DNA of 16,112 nucleotides from Syntrophaceae bacterium UBA1411. Its GTDB lineage: Bacteria; Desulfobacterota; Syntrophia; Syntrophales; Smithellaceae. This document shows positions 6,554 through 13,986 of this stretch, in pieces; positions within the stretch are counted from its first letter, which is position 1; each line of letters starts with the position of its first letter. Below the pieces are notes generated by a model that ran no database searches, was not told the DNA's origin, and saw only the letters and a list, made by a program, of their open reading frames with translations. The DNA lies in the NCBI GenBank assembly GCA_002304995.1, contig DBPV01000015.1, positions 14,264 through 30,375 on the forward strand, in the 5' to 3' direction. A program made the translations under genes and the position numbers.

Positions 6554-7219
6554 ATGAAGTACCGAGACGACATTTACGTTTATGAATGGGCCAATTATTT
6601 CGACAACAACTGCAACAGCTACTACATCGGCGGCAACATCAAGGCGCTCGTCGATCCGGGGCTCACGCGCTACCTGCCGGATCTCCTCAACCAGATGGCC
6701 AACGACGGCATCAAGAAAAAAGACATCAAATACGTGATCAACACGCATTCGCACCCCGATCACTTCCAGGGATCCGAACTTTTCGACCAGGAGAAGGTCC
6801 AGATCGCTCTGCACCGCAAGGAGATGGACTTTCTTAAGGGCATCGGCGGCGAACTCTACGGCCTTTTCGGCATGACCGTTCCGCAGATGCAGATCAACAT
6901 GCAGCTCGAGGACGGGCGGCTCGAACTGGGCGGCGAGCTTTTCAGGGTCATTTCCATCCCCGGCCACACGCCCGGCTCCATCGGACTTTACTGGCCGGCA
7001 AAGAAGGCGCTTTTTTCCGGCGACGTCGTTTTTCAGCAAAACGTCGGACGCACCGATTTTCCGGGCGGCAACGGCACACAGCTTAAAAAAAGCATTGTGA
7101 CGCTTTCCGATCTGGACGTTGAAATGCTTTTCCCCGGCCACATGGGTATCATCGAGGGTCACGACAAGGTTCAGGACAACTTCAACATCATCATCCAGAA
7201 CATATTCCCCTACATTTAG
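6554..7219 (+). CDS. Metallo-beta-lactamase-fold hydrolase (glyoxalase II-like)
   Basis: A 221-aa soluble metallohydrolase with the full ligand set of the fold: H65, H67, D69 and H70 in THSHPDH; H138 in GHTPGS; D157 in SGDVV; H196 in PGHMG. GRTDFPGGNG (165-174) resembles the corresponding stretch of glyoxalase II/persulfide dioxygenase-type members. It lacks a signal peptide, so it acts in the cytoplasm. A GGAGAGGG ribosome binding site sits just upstream of ATG. Substrate not identifiable; thioester or lactone hydrolysis are the usual possibilities. It lies 33 nt before ettA on the same strand. AT-rich TATAAATTTATATAAAGG immediately upstream could include a -10 element, but I see no matching -35. 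Confidence 0.9.
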   Translation: MKYRDDIYVYEWANYFDNNCNSYYIGGNIKALVDPGLTRYLPDLLNQMANDGIKKKDIKYVINTHSHPDHFQGSELFDQEKVQIALHRKEMDFLKGIGGELYGLFGMTVPQMQINMQLEDGRLELGGELFRVISIPGHTPGSIGLYWPAKKALFSGDVVFQQNVGRTDFPGGNGTQLKKSIVTLSDLDVEMLFPGHMGIIEGHDKVQDNFNIIIQNIFPYI

Positions 7220-7252
7220 AAATCGGGAACTTCGCGGGAGGAAAAGCGGCGC

Positions 7253-8938
7253 ATGGCCAACGAAGGAAATAAAGTCATCTATTCCATGATCGGCGTCAGC
7301 AAGGTTTACGACAAGAAACCGGTGCTCAAGGACATTTACCTGTCTTATTTTTACGGCGCGAAAATCGGCGTGATCGGCCTCAACGGATCGGGCAAAAGCT
7401 CGCTTTTGAAAATTCTGGCCGGCATCGATGCGGAGTTTCTGGGCAAAACCATTTTGTCCGCCGGCTACACGGTCGGCTACCTGGAGCAGGAGCCCCGGCT
7501 CGACGACGCCAAAACCGTGCGCCAGATCGTGGAGCAGGGCGTCCAGGGCACAATCGACGTGGTCAATGAGTACAACGCGATCAATGAAAAGTTCGCGGAG
7601 GAAATGTCGGACGAGGAGATGGCCAAACTCTGCGACCGGCAGGCCGTCGTGCAGGAAAAGATGGACGCGCTCGACGCCTGGGATATCGATTCACGCCTGG
7701 AGATGGCCATGGATGCGCTACGCTGTCCGCCCGGCGATACGCCCGTGCAAGTGCTTTCCGGCGGAGAACGCCGCCGCGTGGCCCTGTGCCGCCTGCTGCT
7801 GCAGAAGCCCGATATCCTGCTGCTCGACGAACCGACCAACCACCTGGACGCCGAGTCCGTGGCCTGGCTGGAGCATCACCTGCAAAAATATGAAGGAACC
7901 GTGATTGCCGTGACGCACGACCGCTATTTTCTGGACAACGTCGCGGGCTGGATTCTCGAGCTCGACCGCGGCCAGGGCATTCCCTGGCAGGGCAATTACT
8001 CTTCCTGGCTCGAGCAAAAGCAAAGCCGCCTGAAAAACGAGGAAAAGACGGAAAGCGCCCGCATCAAAACCCTGGAGCGCGAACTGGAGTGGATCCGGAT
8101 GTCGCCCAAGGGCCGGCACGCCAAGTCCAAAGCGCGCATCAAAGCCTATGAGGAACTGCTGGGCAAGGATCTGGAGCGAGAATCCGGAACGCGGGAAATT
8201 TTCATCACGCCGGGGCCCCGTCTGGGCGACCTGGTGATTGAAGCGGATAATGTCTCCAAGGGATACGGCGAAAAACTGCTGGTGGACGGCATGACCTTCA
8301 AACTTCCGCCCGGCGGCATCGTCGGCGTCATCGGCCCCAACGGCGCGGGCAAGACCACGCTCTTCCACATGATCACCGGCCAGGAAACCCCCGACACCGG
8401 AGCCATCCGCATCGGTGAAACCGTCAGGCTGGCGTACGTCGATCAGAGCCGCGATGCGCTCGATCCCGACAAGAACATCTGGGAGATGATTTCCGACGGC
8501 CAGGACGTGGTTACCATCGGAAGCCGCCAGATCAACTCGCGCGCCTACGTTTCGCGTTTCAACTTCTCCGGAACGGATCAGCAGAAAAAGGTCGGAACGC
8601 TTTCCGGCGGCGAGCGCAACCGCGTGCATCTGGCGCGCATGCTCAAGGAAGGCGGCAATGTGCTGCTCCTCGACGAACCGACGAACGACCTTGACGTGAA
8701 CACGCTGCGGGCGCTCGAAGACGCGCTGGAGAGTTTCGCCGGCTGCGTGGTCGTCATCAGCCACGACCGCTGGTTCCTCGACCGCATCTGCACGCACATT
8801 CTGGCGTTCGAAGGCGAAAGCAAGATCCTTTTCTTCGACGGCAACTATTCCGAATACGAAGAGGACCGCCGGAAACGCCTCGGCGCCGCCGCCAGCCAGC
8901 CGCACCGGATCAAGTACCGGCAGCTCACCAGAAGATAA
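7253..8938 (+). CDS. ettA: Energy-dependent translational throttle EttA (ABC-F ATPase)
   Basis: A 561-aa cytoplasmic ABC-F protein, close to the 555 aa of E. coli EttA, which binds the ribosomal E site and gates early elongation according to ADP/ATP level. It has two nucleotide-binding domains. The first has Walker A GLNGSGKS (42-49), signature LSGGE (168-172) and Walker B LLLDEP with E193. The second has Walker A GPNGAGKT (361-368), LSGGE (450-454) and LLLDEP with E475. The arm insert (about 95-145) and the charged linker (about 252-312, with RMSPKGRHAKSKARI) match the family, and both THDRYFLD and SHDRWFLD switch histidines are present. There is no membrane domain. GGGAGG precedes ATG by about 11 nt, slightly long. 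Convergent with yhbY. Confidence 0.95.
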   Translation: MANEGNKVIYSMIGVSKVYDKKPVLKDIYLSYFYGAKIGVIGLNGSGKSSLLKILAGIDAEFLGKTILSAGYTVGYLEQEPRLDDAKTVRQIVEQGVQGTIDVVNEYNAINEKFAEEMSDEEMAKLCDRQAVVQEKMDALDAWDIDSRLEMAMDALRCPPGDTPVQVLSGGERRRVALCRLLLQKPDILLLDEPTNHLDAESVAWLEHHLQKYEGTVIAVTHDRYFLDNVAGWILELDRGQGIPWQGNYSSWLEQKQSRLKNEEKTESARIKTLERELEWIRMSPKGRHAKSKARIKAYEELLGKDLERESGTREIFITPGPRLGDLVIEADNVSKGYGEKLLVDGMTFKLPPGGIVGVIGPNGAGKTTLFHMITGQETPDTGAIRIGETVRLAYVDQSRDALDPDKNIWEMISDGQDVVTIGSRQINSRAYVSRFNFSGTDQQKKVGTLSGGERNRVHLARMLKEGGNVLLLDEPTNDLDVNTLRALEDALESFAGCVVVISHDRWFLDRICTHILAFEGESKILFFDGNYSEYEEDRRKRLGAAASQPHRIKYRQLTRR

Positions 8939-8973
8939 AGCGGCACAGAAAGGTCGCGACCGTTCCCTCCGGA

Positions 8974-9273
8974 CTACGGGATTTTAATTTTTCTTTTTTC
9001 CGGGTTGGGGTGGGGGCGGTAGAGGATGGCGATGTTGCCGATGATTCCGATGAGCTCGCTTTGAGTAGACGAAGCGATCTGCGCCGAAATTTCCTTTTTG
9101 TCTTCCTTGAATTCTCCGAATTTCACTTTGATCAGTTCATGGTCCTGAAGCGCGAGATCGACCGACCCGAGCAGCGTCTCAGTGACGCCCTTCGCGCCGA
9201 TCATAACAAGCGGTTTCAAGTGGTGCGCCGCGCCGCGCAGATATTTTCTTTGCGATCCTTTGAGAGGTTCCAT
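8974..9273 (-). CDS. yhbY: YhbY, CRM-domain RNA-binding ribosome-associated protein
   Basis: A 99-aa single CRM (YhbY) domain protein of typical length. It opens LKGSQRKYLRGAAHHLKPLV, carries the loop MIGAKGVTETLL (24-35), which contains the GxxG RNA-contact motif, and continues with DHELIKVKF (45-53). Family members associate with pre-50S ribosomal particles in the cytoplasm. AAGGA lies about 10 nt before ATG. Its end is 35 nt from the end of ettA on the opposite strand, so two ribosome-linked genes converge with no clear T-tract terminator between them. Confidence 0.92.
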   Translation of the reverse strand: MEPLKGSQRKYLRGAAHHLKPLVMIGAKGVTETLLGSVDLALQDHELIKVKFGEFKEDKKEISAQIASSTQSELIGIIGNIAILYRPHPNPEKRKIKIP

Positions 9274-9421
9274 ACTTTCATTTTCCTTTTATTTCAGGTG
9301 CAATGGCTATAACACGTCTTGCGGCCCAACACCAACAGCAATTTCCGGCAAGCCGCAAAGAGCCCCCTCGCCGGCCGGGCCCGGCCGCCTGCGACAAAGA
9401 ATTTGCTAGAAATGTCTTCGC

Positions 9422-9436
9422 GATCATGTCATGATC
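9422..9436. promoter_or_regulatory. Perfect 15-bp palindrome upstream of the amidase gene, possible operator
   Basis: GATCATG (9422-9428) and CATGATC (9430-9436) are perfect inverted copies with a single central T. The site lies 26 nt before the amidase ATG in the spacer divergent from yhbY. The size and symmetry suit a dimeric helix-turn-helix repressor. No second copy was noticed in the window. Confidence 0.4.
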
Positions 9437-9462
9437 TTCCATCCAACAAAAGGGGGCCGACC

Positions 9463-10983
9463 ATGAAAAAAAAGATTTCTTCTTCGCCTGCTCAATCCCG
9501 TCTGAAATTCGATCCGGATTTCGGAACGGCGGTCGCGGCCGTCAAAGCCATCCGGGCCGGCGCCGTTTCGTCGCGGGAGCTCACCAAACACGTCTTTTCC
9601 CGGATCAGAAAGCACAATGAAAAAATCAACGCCTTCGTCACGCTCAACGAGGAAGAGGCGCTGCGGCAGGCCCGCAAGGCGGATCGCGAGCTGGCCGCCG
9701 GAAAAATCCGGGGGCCGCTGCACGGCTTGCCGATTCTCATCAAGGATCAGTTCCGCACCGCCGGGCTGCGCACCACCTGCGGCTTTACCGACCTTACCGA
9801 TTACGTCCCCGACACCAACGCCGTGGCGGTGCAGAGACTCCTCGACGCCGGCGCCGTCATCGTCGGCAAAACCAACACGCCCATCGGCGCCAGCGACATT
9901 CAAACCTACAACAAGGTGGCCGGCACAACCAACAATCCGTGGGACGTCACCCGGACATCCGGCGGTTCGACGGGCGGCGGGGCGGCCGCGCTGGCCGCCG
10001 GATTCGGATTTCTGGAGCTCGGCGCCGATCTGGCCGGTTCAATCCGCACTCCTGCCAACTTTTGCGGCGTCTGCGGCCACAAACCCTCCCTTAACCTCGT
10101 TCCGGCCCAGGGCGCCATTCCGCCCCTGCCGTCGCAGATCCCGCCGACGATCAATCTGGCGGGTTTAAACGATCTGGCGGTCGCGGGCCCGCTGGCCCGC
10201 TCGGCCCGGGACCTGAAGCTGGAGCTCCAAATTCTCGCGGGTCCGGGACCGGAAGACGCGGTCGCGTACCGCTGGAAGCTGCCGGCGGCGCGCAAGGCCA
10301 AACTGAAAGACTATAAAATCGGCTATGTCCTCACCGATCCCTTTTGCCCCGTCCATCCGGACATTCAGGCGGTCATGGCCCGGACCGTCGACGCCCTCGG
10401 CCGCGAAGGCGTGAAAATGCAGGAAGGCTGGCCGAACGGCATTTCATTTGGCGATGTCTTTGAGACGTACTTCAAGCTCATGGCCGCCTATGTCTCGCAA
10501 TCCCCGCTTTTTACCGACGCGTTCATCGACGCCATGAAAACCCTGTACGATCTGCCGTTCGGCGAGACGCAGCGCCAGTACGTGGAAGGCCTGACTCTGT
10601 CCCACAAAGCCTGGGGTGCGCTCGGCGTGAAACGCCTCTTGTCCCGCCAGGCCTGGCAGACCTATTTCGAAACCTTTGACGCTTTCCTGATGCCCGCCAA
10701 CTGCATTCCGGCGTTTGCCCACAATCACGGCCGCAACCTCTGGGGACGCGTGCTGGAGTCCTCCGATCGCCCCCGCTACTACGTCGAAACGTTCAAATGG
10801 ATCTCTCCGGCGACGCTGGCCGGCCTGCCCGTGACGCTGATTCCCGCCGGAAAAACGCCGGACAATCTGCCGGTCGGCCTCCAGATCATGGGGCCGTTTC
10901 TGGAAGACGGCACAACGCTGGATCTGGCCGACAAACTGGAAGACGTGCTGGGCGGCTTTACGGCGCCGCCGGGATTTCACTGA
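9463..10983 (+). CDS. Amidase-signature family hydrolase
   Basis: A 506-aa serine hydrolase of the amidase-signature family (GatA, FAAH, aryl/acyl amidases). The Ser-cisSer-Lys triad is visible as K94 (LPILIKDQF), S169 (SGGSTGGG) and S193 (LAGSIRTPANFCG). Their spacings of 75 and 24 residues equal those of FAAH K142/S217/S241. The C-terminal region has AGLPVTLIPAG and LPVGLQIMGP, common to the family. It is unlikely to be GatA because no gatB/gatC is nearby and the middle domain (about 280-440) differs from GatA. The substrate is unknown; acyl amides are expected. ATG 9463 is preceded by AGGGGG 6 nt upstream; the upstream open frame has no comparable site. A 15-bp palindrome just upstream suggests repressor control. 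Confidence 0.92.
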   Translation: MKKKISSSPAQSRLKFDPDFGTAVAAVKAIRAGAVSSRELTKHVFSRIRKHNEKINAFVTLNEEEALRQARKADRELAAGKIRGPLHGLPILIKDQFRTAGLRTTCGFTDLTDYVPDTNAVAVQRLLDAGAVIVGKTNTPIGASDIQTYNKVAGTTNNPWDVTRTSGGSTGGGAAALAAGFGFLELGADLAGSIRTPANFCGVCGHKPSLNLVPAQGAIPPLPSQIPPTINLAGLNDLAVAGPLARSARDLKLELQILAGPGPEDAVAYRWKLPAARKAKLKDYKIGYVLTDPFCPVHPDIQAVMARTVDALGREGVKMQEGWPNGISFGDVFETYFKLMAAYVSQSPLFTDAFIDAMKTLYDLPFGETQRQYVEGLTLSHKAWGALGVKRLLSRQAWQTYFETFDAFLMPANCIPAFAHNHGRNLWGRVLESSDRPRYYVETFKWISPATLAGLPVTLIPAGKTPDNLPVGLQIMGPFLEDGTTLDLADKLEDVLGGFTAPPGFH

Positions 10984-10984
10984 A

Positions 10985-11185
10985 ATGGTCGAAGTTTTTT
11001 CCACTTACAATCCGGGCGATATAGCCGTGATTAAATCCGTCCTCGACGCAGAAGACATTCCGTACGTCTTTGCGGGGGAAAACGTCAACCTGCTTCTGGC
11101 CGCCGGCTCTTACGCGCGCCTCCTGGTCCCGGAAGACCAGGCCGCCCGCGTGCGGGATATTCTGCAGGAACTGGAGTTTCTCTGA
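10985..11185 (+). CDS. DUF2007 small protein
   Basis: A 66-aa soluble protein fitting the DUF2007 ('putative signal transducing protein') pattern. It opens EVFSTYNPGDIAVIKSVLDA, followed by IPYVFAGENVNLL and a closing ARLLVPEDQAARVRDILQEL. Its ATG follows the amidase stop after one base, so it is probably translated from the same mRNA by coupling; there is only a weak GGGA upstream. The family has a ferredoxin-like fold and no established biochemical role. Confidence 0.82.
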   Translation: MVEVFSTYNPGDIAVIKSVLDAEDIPYVFAGENVNLLLAAGSYARLLVPEDQAARVRDILQELEFL

Positions 11186-11234
11186 GAAAGCCGGAAACAG
11201 CCGCGCCCGGCGGCCATGAGATGCCGAACATCCT

Positions 11235-11261
11235 TTGACTTGCGTAAATATTCTGTATAAG
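11235..11261 (+). promoter_or_regulatory. Probable promoter of the TetR gene, almost touching its start codon
   Basis: TTGACT (11235-11240) and TATAAG (11256-11261) lie 15 nt apart (16 nt with TTTGAC as -35), with 5 of 6 matches each. The ATG at 11271 is only 10 nt after the -10, so transcription would begin about 3 nt before the start codon and give a nearly leaderless mRNA. This agrees with the lack of any Shine-Dalgarno sequence before that ATG. Confidence 0.5.
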
Positions 11262-11270
11262 ACGAAAACC

Positions 11271-11855
11271 ATGAAGAAAAAAGAAAAGCTTGAATTGCTG
11301 TATTGTAAAGCGCTGGAGGTCTTTGCCCGGTATGGATATAAAAAGGCCACGCTGGACGATATTGCCGGAGAAATTGGCATCACCAAGCCCGGCATCTACA
11401 AATACGTCAAGGACAAGATGGACCTTTACGAAAAAACCCTGTCCTATGCGCTCTTAAGATGGCAGGAGAAAGTCGTAACTGCCGTCAATCGTGAGGATGA
11501 CATCATCCGGAAATTTATCGTGATGAGCCAGAAAGGCTACGACTATCTCATGGAGGATCAGCTGCTCACGGAAGTTTTGAAAAAGGATCCTACGATCTTC
11601 CCTTTCTCGACGCAAGTGGTGCGGTTCAGAGAGGTCAACAACCGATCCCTGAACCTTATAAAATACATCCTGAAAGAAGGGATCCGGCAGAAAAAATTTT
11701 CAAAGGTGGACATTGGGCGAACAAGCATCCTGCTTTATTCGATTTACAGAACATTCATCGTTGAGGCGTATGTCATCTCCGATGCAAAGCAAATCAAAAA
11801 AATATATACGGACGGCATCCAGCTCATCCTCAACGGCCTGATTGAACGTCCGTAA
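11271..11855 (+). CDS. TetR/AcrR-family transcriptional regulator
   Basis: A 194-aa regulator. The N-terminal DNA-binding domain covers about residues 4-55: ALEVFARYGYKKATLDDIAG leads to the recognition helix region EIGITKPGIYKYVKDKMDLY. The remaining part (about 60-194) is an all-helical ligand and dimer domain with no specific similarity I can name. ATG 11271 was chosen because the domain begins right after it and the upstream part of the frame coincides with a promoter. It is more AT-rich and lysine-rich than the amidase and ettA, which may mean separate ancestry. Likely targets are itself, the amidase unit upstream or the M24 gene downstream; the sequence does not say which. Confidence 0.9.
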   Translation: MKKKEKLELLYCKALEVFARYGYKKATLDDIAGEIGITKPGIYKYVKDKMDLYEKTLSYALLRWQEKVVTAVNREDDIIRKFIVMSQKGYDYLMEDQLLTEVLKKDPTIFPFSTQVVRFREVNNRSLNLIKYILKEGIRQKKFSKVDIGRTSILLYSIYRTFIVEAYVISDAKQIKKIYTDGIQLILNGLIERP

Positions 11856-11904
11856 ATCTTGCAGACCCGGAAACCAGCGGTCGGTCCGCCAAAGGATTGG
11901 AGAG

Positions 11905-11946
11905 GGTAAAGCCTCTTCCCTTGGCCCGGCCGGAAGAGGCTTTACC
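11905..11946. terminator. 15-bp perfect-arm hairpin between convergent genes
   Basis: GGTAAAGCCTCTTCC (11905-11919) and GGAAGAGGCTTTACC (11932-11946) are perfect inverted copies around a 12-nt GC-rich loop. It lies between the TetR gene stop (11855) and the M24 gene stop (11957, opposite strand), so it can form in both transcripts. No long T-tract follows on either strand. A bidirectional terminator or mRNA 3'-end stabiliser is the likeliest role. Confidence 0.6.
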
Positions 11947-11956
11947 TGCAGGATGG

Positions 11957-13126
11957 TTAAAGATCCAGCACCGTCATTTTCAGAGGCGTCTTGCACAGTT
12001 CTTCACCGCCCGTCGCAGTTACTCTGACGGGACACTCCAGCCGCATTCCTCCCACACCGGGAACATTCATCACGATCGCCGCGATCTCCACCACATTCTC
12101 TTCAAGGACGATGTCCCTGAATTCGTTATTGTCCAGAATGGTGGGGTACCATTCGTGGCCGATGACGCCGATCGCATGGCCGTAGGCGGGCAGGGTATAG
12201 GGACGGTATCCGTTTTTGTCCAGAACGTTGTTGACTTTCTGCGCAACCTCGCCGATTTTCGAACCGGCCTTGAGGGCGGAGACAAGCGTTTCACATGTCT
12301 GGAGGTACGCATCGGCAAGCTTTTCCTGCTCCGGACTTGGCTTGCCGATAAAATAGTTGTGGGAAAGATCCGAACAATAATTCTGGTACGTCGGGTGCAC
12401 ATCAACCAGGAGGCTTTCTCTCCGTTGCACGATTTTTTCGCTGGCCGGCGTACAGCCGCCCAAAGTATAGTACGTCCGGTATCCCGAAGCGATTTCCGTT
12501 GAGCCTGTTACGGGCCAGTGAAATTCACTTCCGAGGCGGCGCAATTCCATTTCAGCGATCCCGGCAATCTCCGCTTCCCGGATGCCGATATACAGAGCCT
12601 CCTTTACCCGTTCCTGTGCGGCGTCGGCCATGGCGGCAGCCTGGCGCAACAGCTTGATCTCTTCGGAATCCTTTACATAGCTTACCCGATCAACCAGACT
12701 GACGGCATTGACGAACTTTGCTTTGGGCAGGTTTTCCTGCAAGTACTGCAACTCCGTCGCCCAGAGAAATCCGGACATGATTCGGGCGGATTGTCCGAGT
12801 TCAATGCCGATGGTGCCTTTATCGAAACCGTTCTTCTTGATCCAGTCAACGGTCACTTCCCACATGTCAAATCCCGGAATAGGCACGCACCCGCTGACGT
12901 TATCAAGCCAGGATTCGTCTTTCACCCGTTCAGAATCAAGAAAGCAGGTGTTGAGACTGATAAACCCGTTTTTATCCATGATCACGACGCTTCGCCATGG
13001 CGCATACGCCCCGGCAAGATAGGTAATGCTCTTGCCCCTCGTTCCCAGGAAAACATCAATACCCTCTGCTTTCATGAGCTCGCGGACTTTGTCGACTCTC
13101 TTCTGATAATTGTGATTGATCTTCAT
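11957..13126 (-). CDS. M24-family metallopeptidase (creatinase / Xaa-Pro peptidase-like)
   Basis: A 389-aa cytoplasmic protein with the two-domain layout of prolidase/aminopeptidase P/creatinase: N-terminal domain about 1-145 and pita-bread catalytic domain about 155-389. All five expected metal ligands are visible: D242 (VDVHP), D253 (CSDLSH), H317 (GHAIG), E347 (VVEIAA) and E364 (MRLEC). H324 (GHEWYP) matches the second conserved histidine. The usual EPG after the first glutamate is replaced by IAA, so it is not a standard prolidase and could act on a non-peptide amide. GGAGG lies 10 nt before ATG 13126; an upstream in-frame start at 13207 would run through the promoter. It is divergent from the YhhN-larA-kinase unit. 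Confidence 0.9.
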   Translation of the reverse strand: MKINHNYQKRVDKVRELMKAEGIDVFLGTRGKSITYLAGAYAPWRSVVIMDKNGFISLNTCFLDSERVKDESWLDNVSGCVPIPGFDMWEVTVDWIKKNGFDKGTIGIELGQSARIMSGFLWATELQYLQENLPKAKFVNAVSLVDRVSYVKDSEEIKLLRQAAAMADAAQERVKEALYIGIREAEIAGIAEMELRRLGSEFHWPVTGSTEIASGYRTYYTLGGCTPASEKIVQRRESLLVDVHPTYQNYCSDLSHNYFIGKPSPEQEKLADAYLQTCETLVSALKAGSKIGEVAQKVNNVLDKNGYRPYTLPAYGHAIGVIGHEWYPTILDNNEFRDIVLEENVVEIAAIVMNVPGVGGMRLECPVRVTATGGEELCKTPLKMTVLDL

Positions 13127-13163
13127 GTGGAATGGTCCTCCAATCATTTTATTGTTGGAAATG

Positions 13164-13192
13164 TGGTTACTAAAGTCAGGGGACCCTGTCAA
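13164..13192 (-). promoter_or_regulatory. Possible M24 gene promoter overlapped by a symmetric site
   Basis: On the minus strand a perfect -35 TTGACA (13187-13192) is followed 17 nt later by a weak -10 TAACCA (13164-13169), 37 nt before the start codon. The palindrome CAGGG-GA-CCCTG (13177-13188) fills the spacer and touches the -35, a position where a bound protein would block RNA polymerase. Confidence 0.35.
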
Positions 13193-13207
13193 TAAAAAAG
13201 TTAACAA

Positions 13208-13224
13208 GTGAACATAATATTCAC
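13208..13224. promoter_or_regulatory. Operator-like inverted repeat GTGAA-N7-TTCAC
   Basis: GTGAA (13208-13212) and TTCAC (13220-13224) are perfect inverted arms separated by CATAATA. The site sits between the predicted M24 promoter and the predicted YhhN promoter, with its centre roughly 47 and 59 nt from the two predicted start sites. The half-sites resemble CRP/FNR-superfamily TGTGA boxes but with a longer spacer, so the binding protein is unknown. Confidence 0.35.
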
Positions 13225-13227
13225 CAA

Positions 13228-13256
13228 TTTACTTTTAAATCTATTTCCTGTATGAT
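13228..13256 (+). promoter_or_regulatory. Probable promoter of the YhhN-larA-glycerate kinase unit
   Basis: TTTACT (13228-13233) and TATGAT (13251-13256) are exactly 17 nt apart, with 4 of 6 and 5 of 6 consensus matches, in an AT-rich stretch. A transcript would start near 13263 and have a leader of about 57 nt before the YhhN start. Confidence 0.5.
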
Positions 13257-13319
13257 ATTTTTATTTTCTGGTGTATAGTTTGGAACCACGAAAAATATCG
13301 TTCCTTATGGAGAGATAAC

Positions 13320-13976
13320 ATGAATACAATCATCATCTTGGCATTAGCTGTCGTTCTTCTGGGCGGTCTTCTTTTTGCGGAAAAAAAAGAAAGTCTCCCG
13401 GGCATCCTTCTGACCAAGCCGCTCCTGTCGGGACTTTTCATCGCAACGGCTTTGTTGCTGCCCCACCCTGCGGGTCCTTATTACTACCTCATCCTGGCGG
13501 GTCTTGTCTTATGCTTCGCCGGCGATGTCTGCCTGGCCTTTTTCTTTAACCGCAAGGTTTTTACTGCCGGCCTGGCGTTTTTCCTCGCAGGACACGTTTT
13601 ATATGTTCTGGCGTTTTTCATCACCGCCGGCGTTACAACCGGCACAGGGGTGTCCCTTGCCGGAATATCCGTCGTTTCCCTGTTTGTCTTTACCAGACTG
13701 CGTCCCCACCTCGGTTCCATGCGAGGTCCGGTGATCGCCTATCTGGTCATTATATCCCTCATGGTTGTGGGAGCAGCCTCACTGGCCTTCCTTCAGGACT
13801 TCAGCCTTCACGCGCGGGCGCTGATCATGGCAGGGGCGCTCCTCTTTTACGTTTCAGACCTCTTTGTGGCAAGACACAGGTTTGTGAAAAAAGACATTAC
13901 GAACCGCTATCTGGGGTTGCCGCTGTATTATGCGGCTCAGTTCATGCTGGCTTTTTCCGTGGGCATGATTCCCTGA
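13320..13976 (+). CDS. YhhN/TMEM86-family membrane protein
   Basis: A 218-aa integral membrane protein with about seven to eight hydrophobic segments. Family marks are LLTKPLLSGLFIA (30-42), LVLCFAGDVCLAF (62-74), GHVLYVLAFF (91-100), FYVSDLFVARHRF (176-188) and GLPLYYAAQFMLA (199-211). Eukaryotic TMEM86 members are lysoplasmalogenases that cleave the vinyl-ether bond of lysoplasmalogens; plasmalogens also occur in some anaerobic bacteria, but the activity here is unproved. GGAGA precedes ATG by 5 nt. Its stop lies 10 nt before larA, whose strong ribosome binding site fills the gap, so they are co-transcribed even though no metabolic link is obvious. Confidence 0.88.
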   Translation: MNTIIILALAVVLLGGLLFAEKKESLPGILLTKPLLSGLFIATALLLPHPAGPYYYLILAGLVLCFAGDVCLAFFFNRKVFTAGLAFFLAGHVLYVLAFFITAGVTTGTGVSLAGISVVSLFVFTRLRPHLGSMRGPVIAYLVIISLMVVGAASLAFLQDFSLHARALIMAGALLFYVSDLFVARHRFVKKDITNRYLGLPLYYAAQFMLAFSVGMIP

Positions 13977-13986
13977 GGAGGATTTT

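Noticed and set aside
7718..8905. Minus-strand open frame (395 codons) antisense to ettA
   Set aside because: It is a shadow of GC-rich ettA codons; ettA has every ABC-F motif in the sense frame.
11897..12502. Plus-strand frame antisense to the M24 gene
   Set aside because: It reads through the hairpin and the complement of the M24 catalytic domain, with no start signal or domain.
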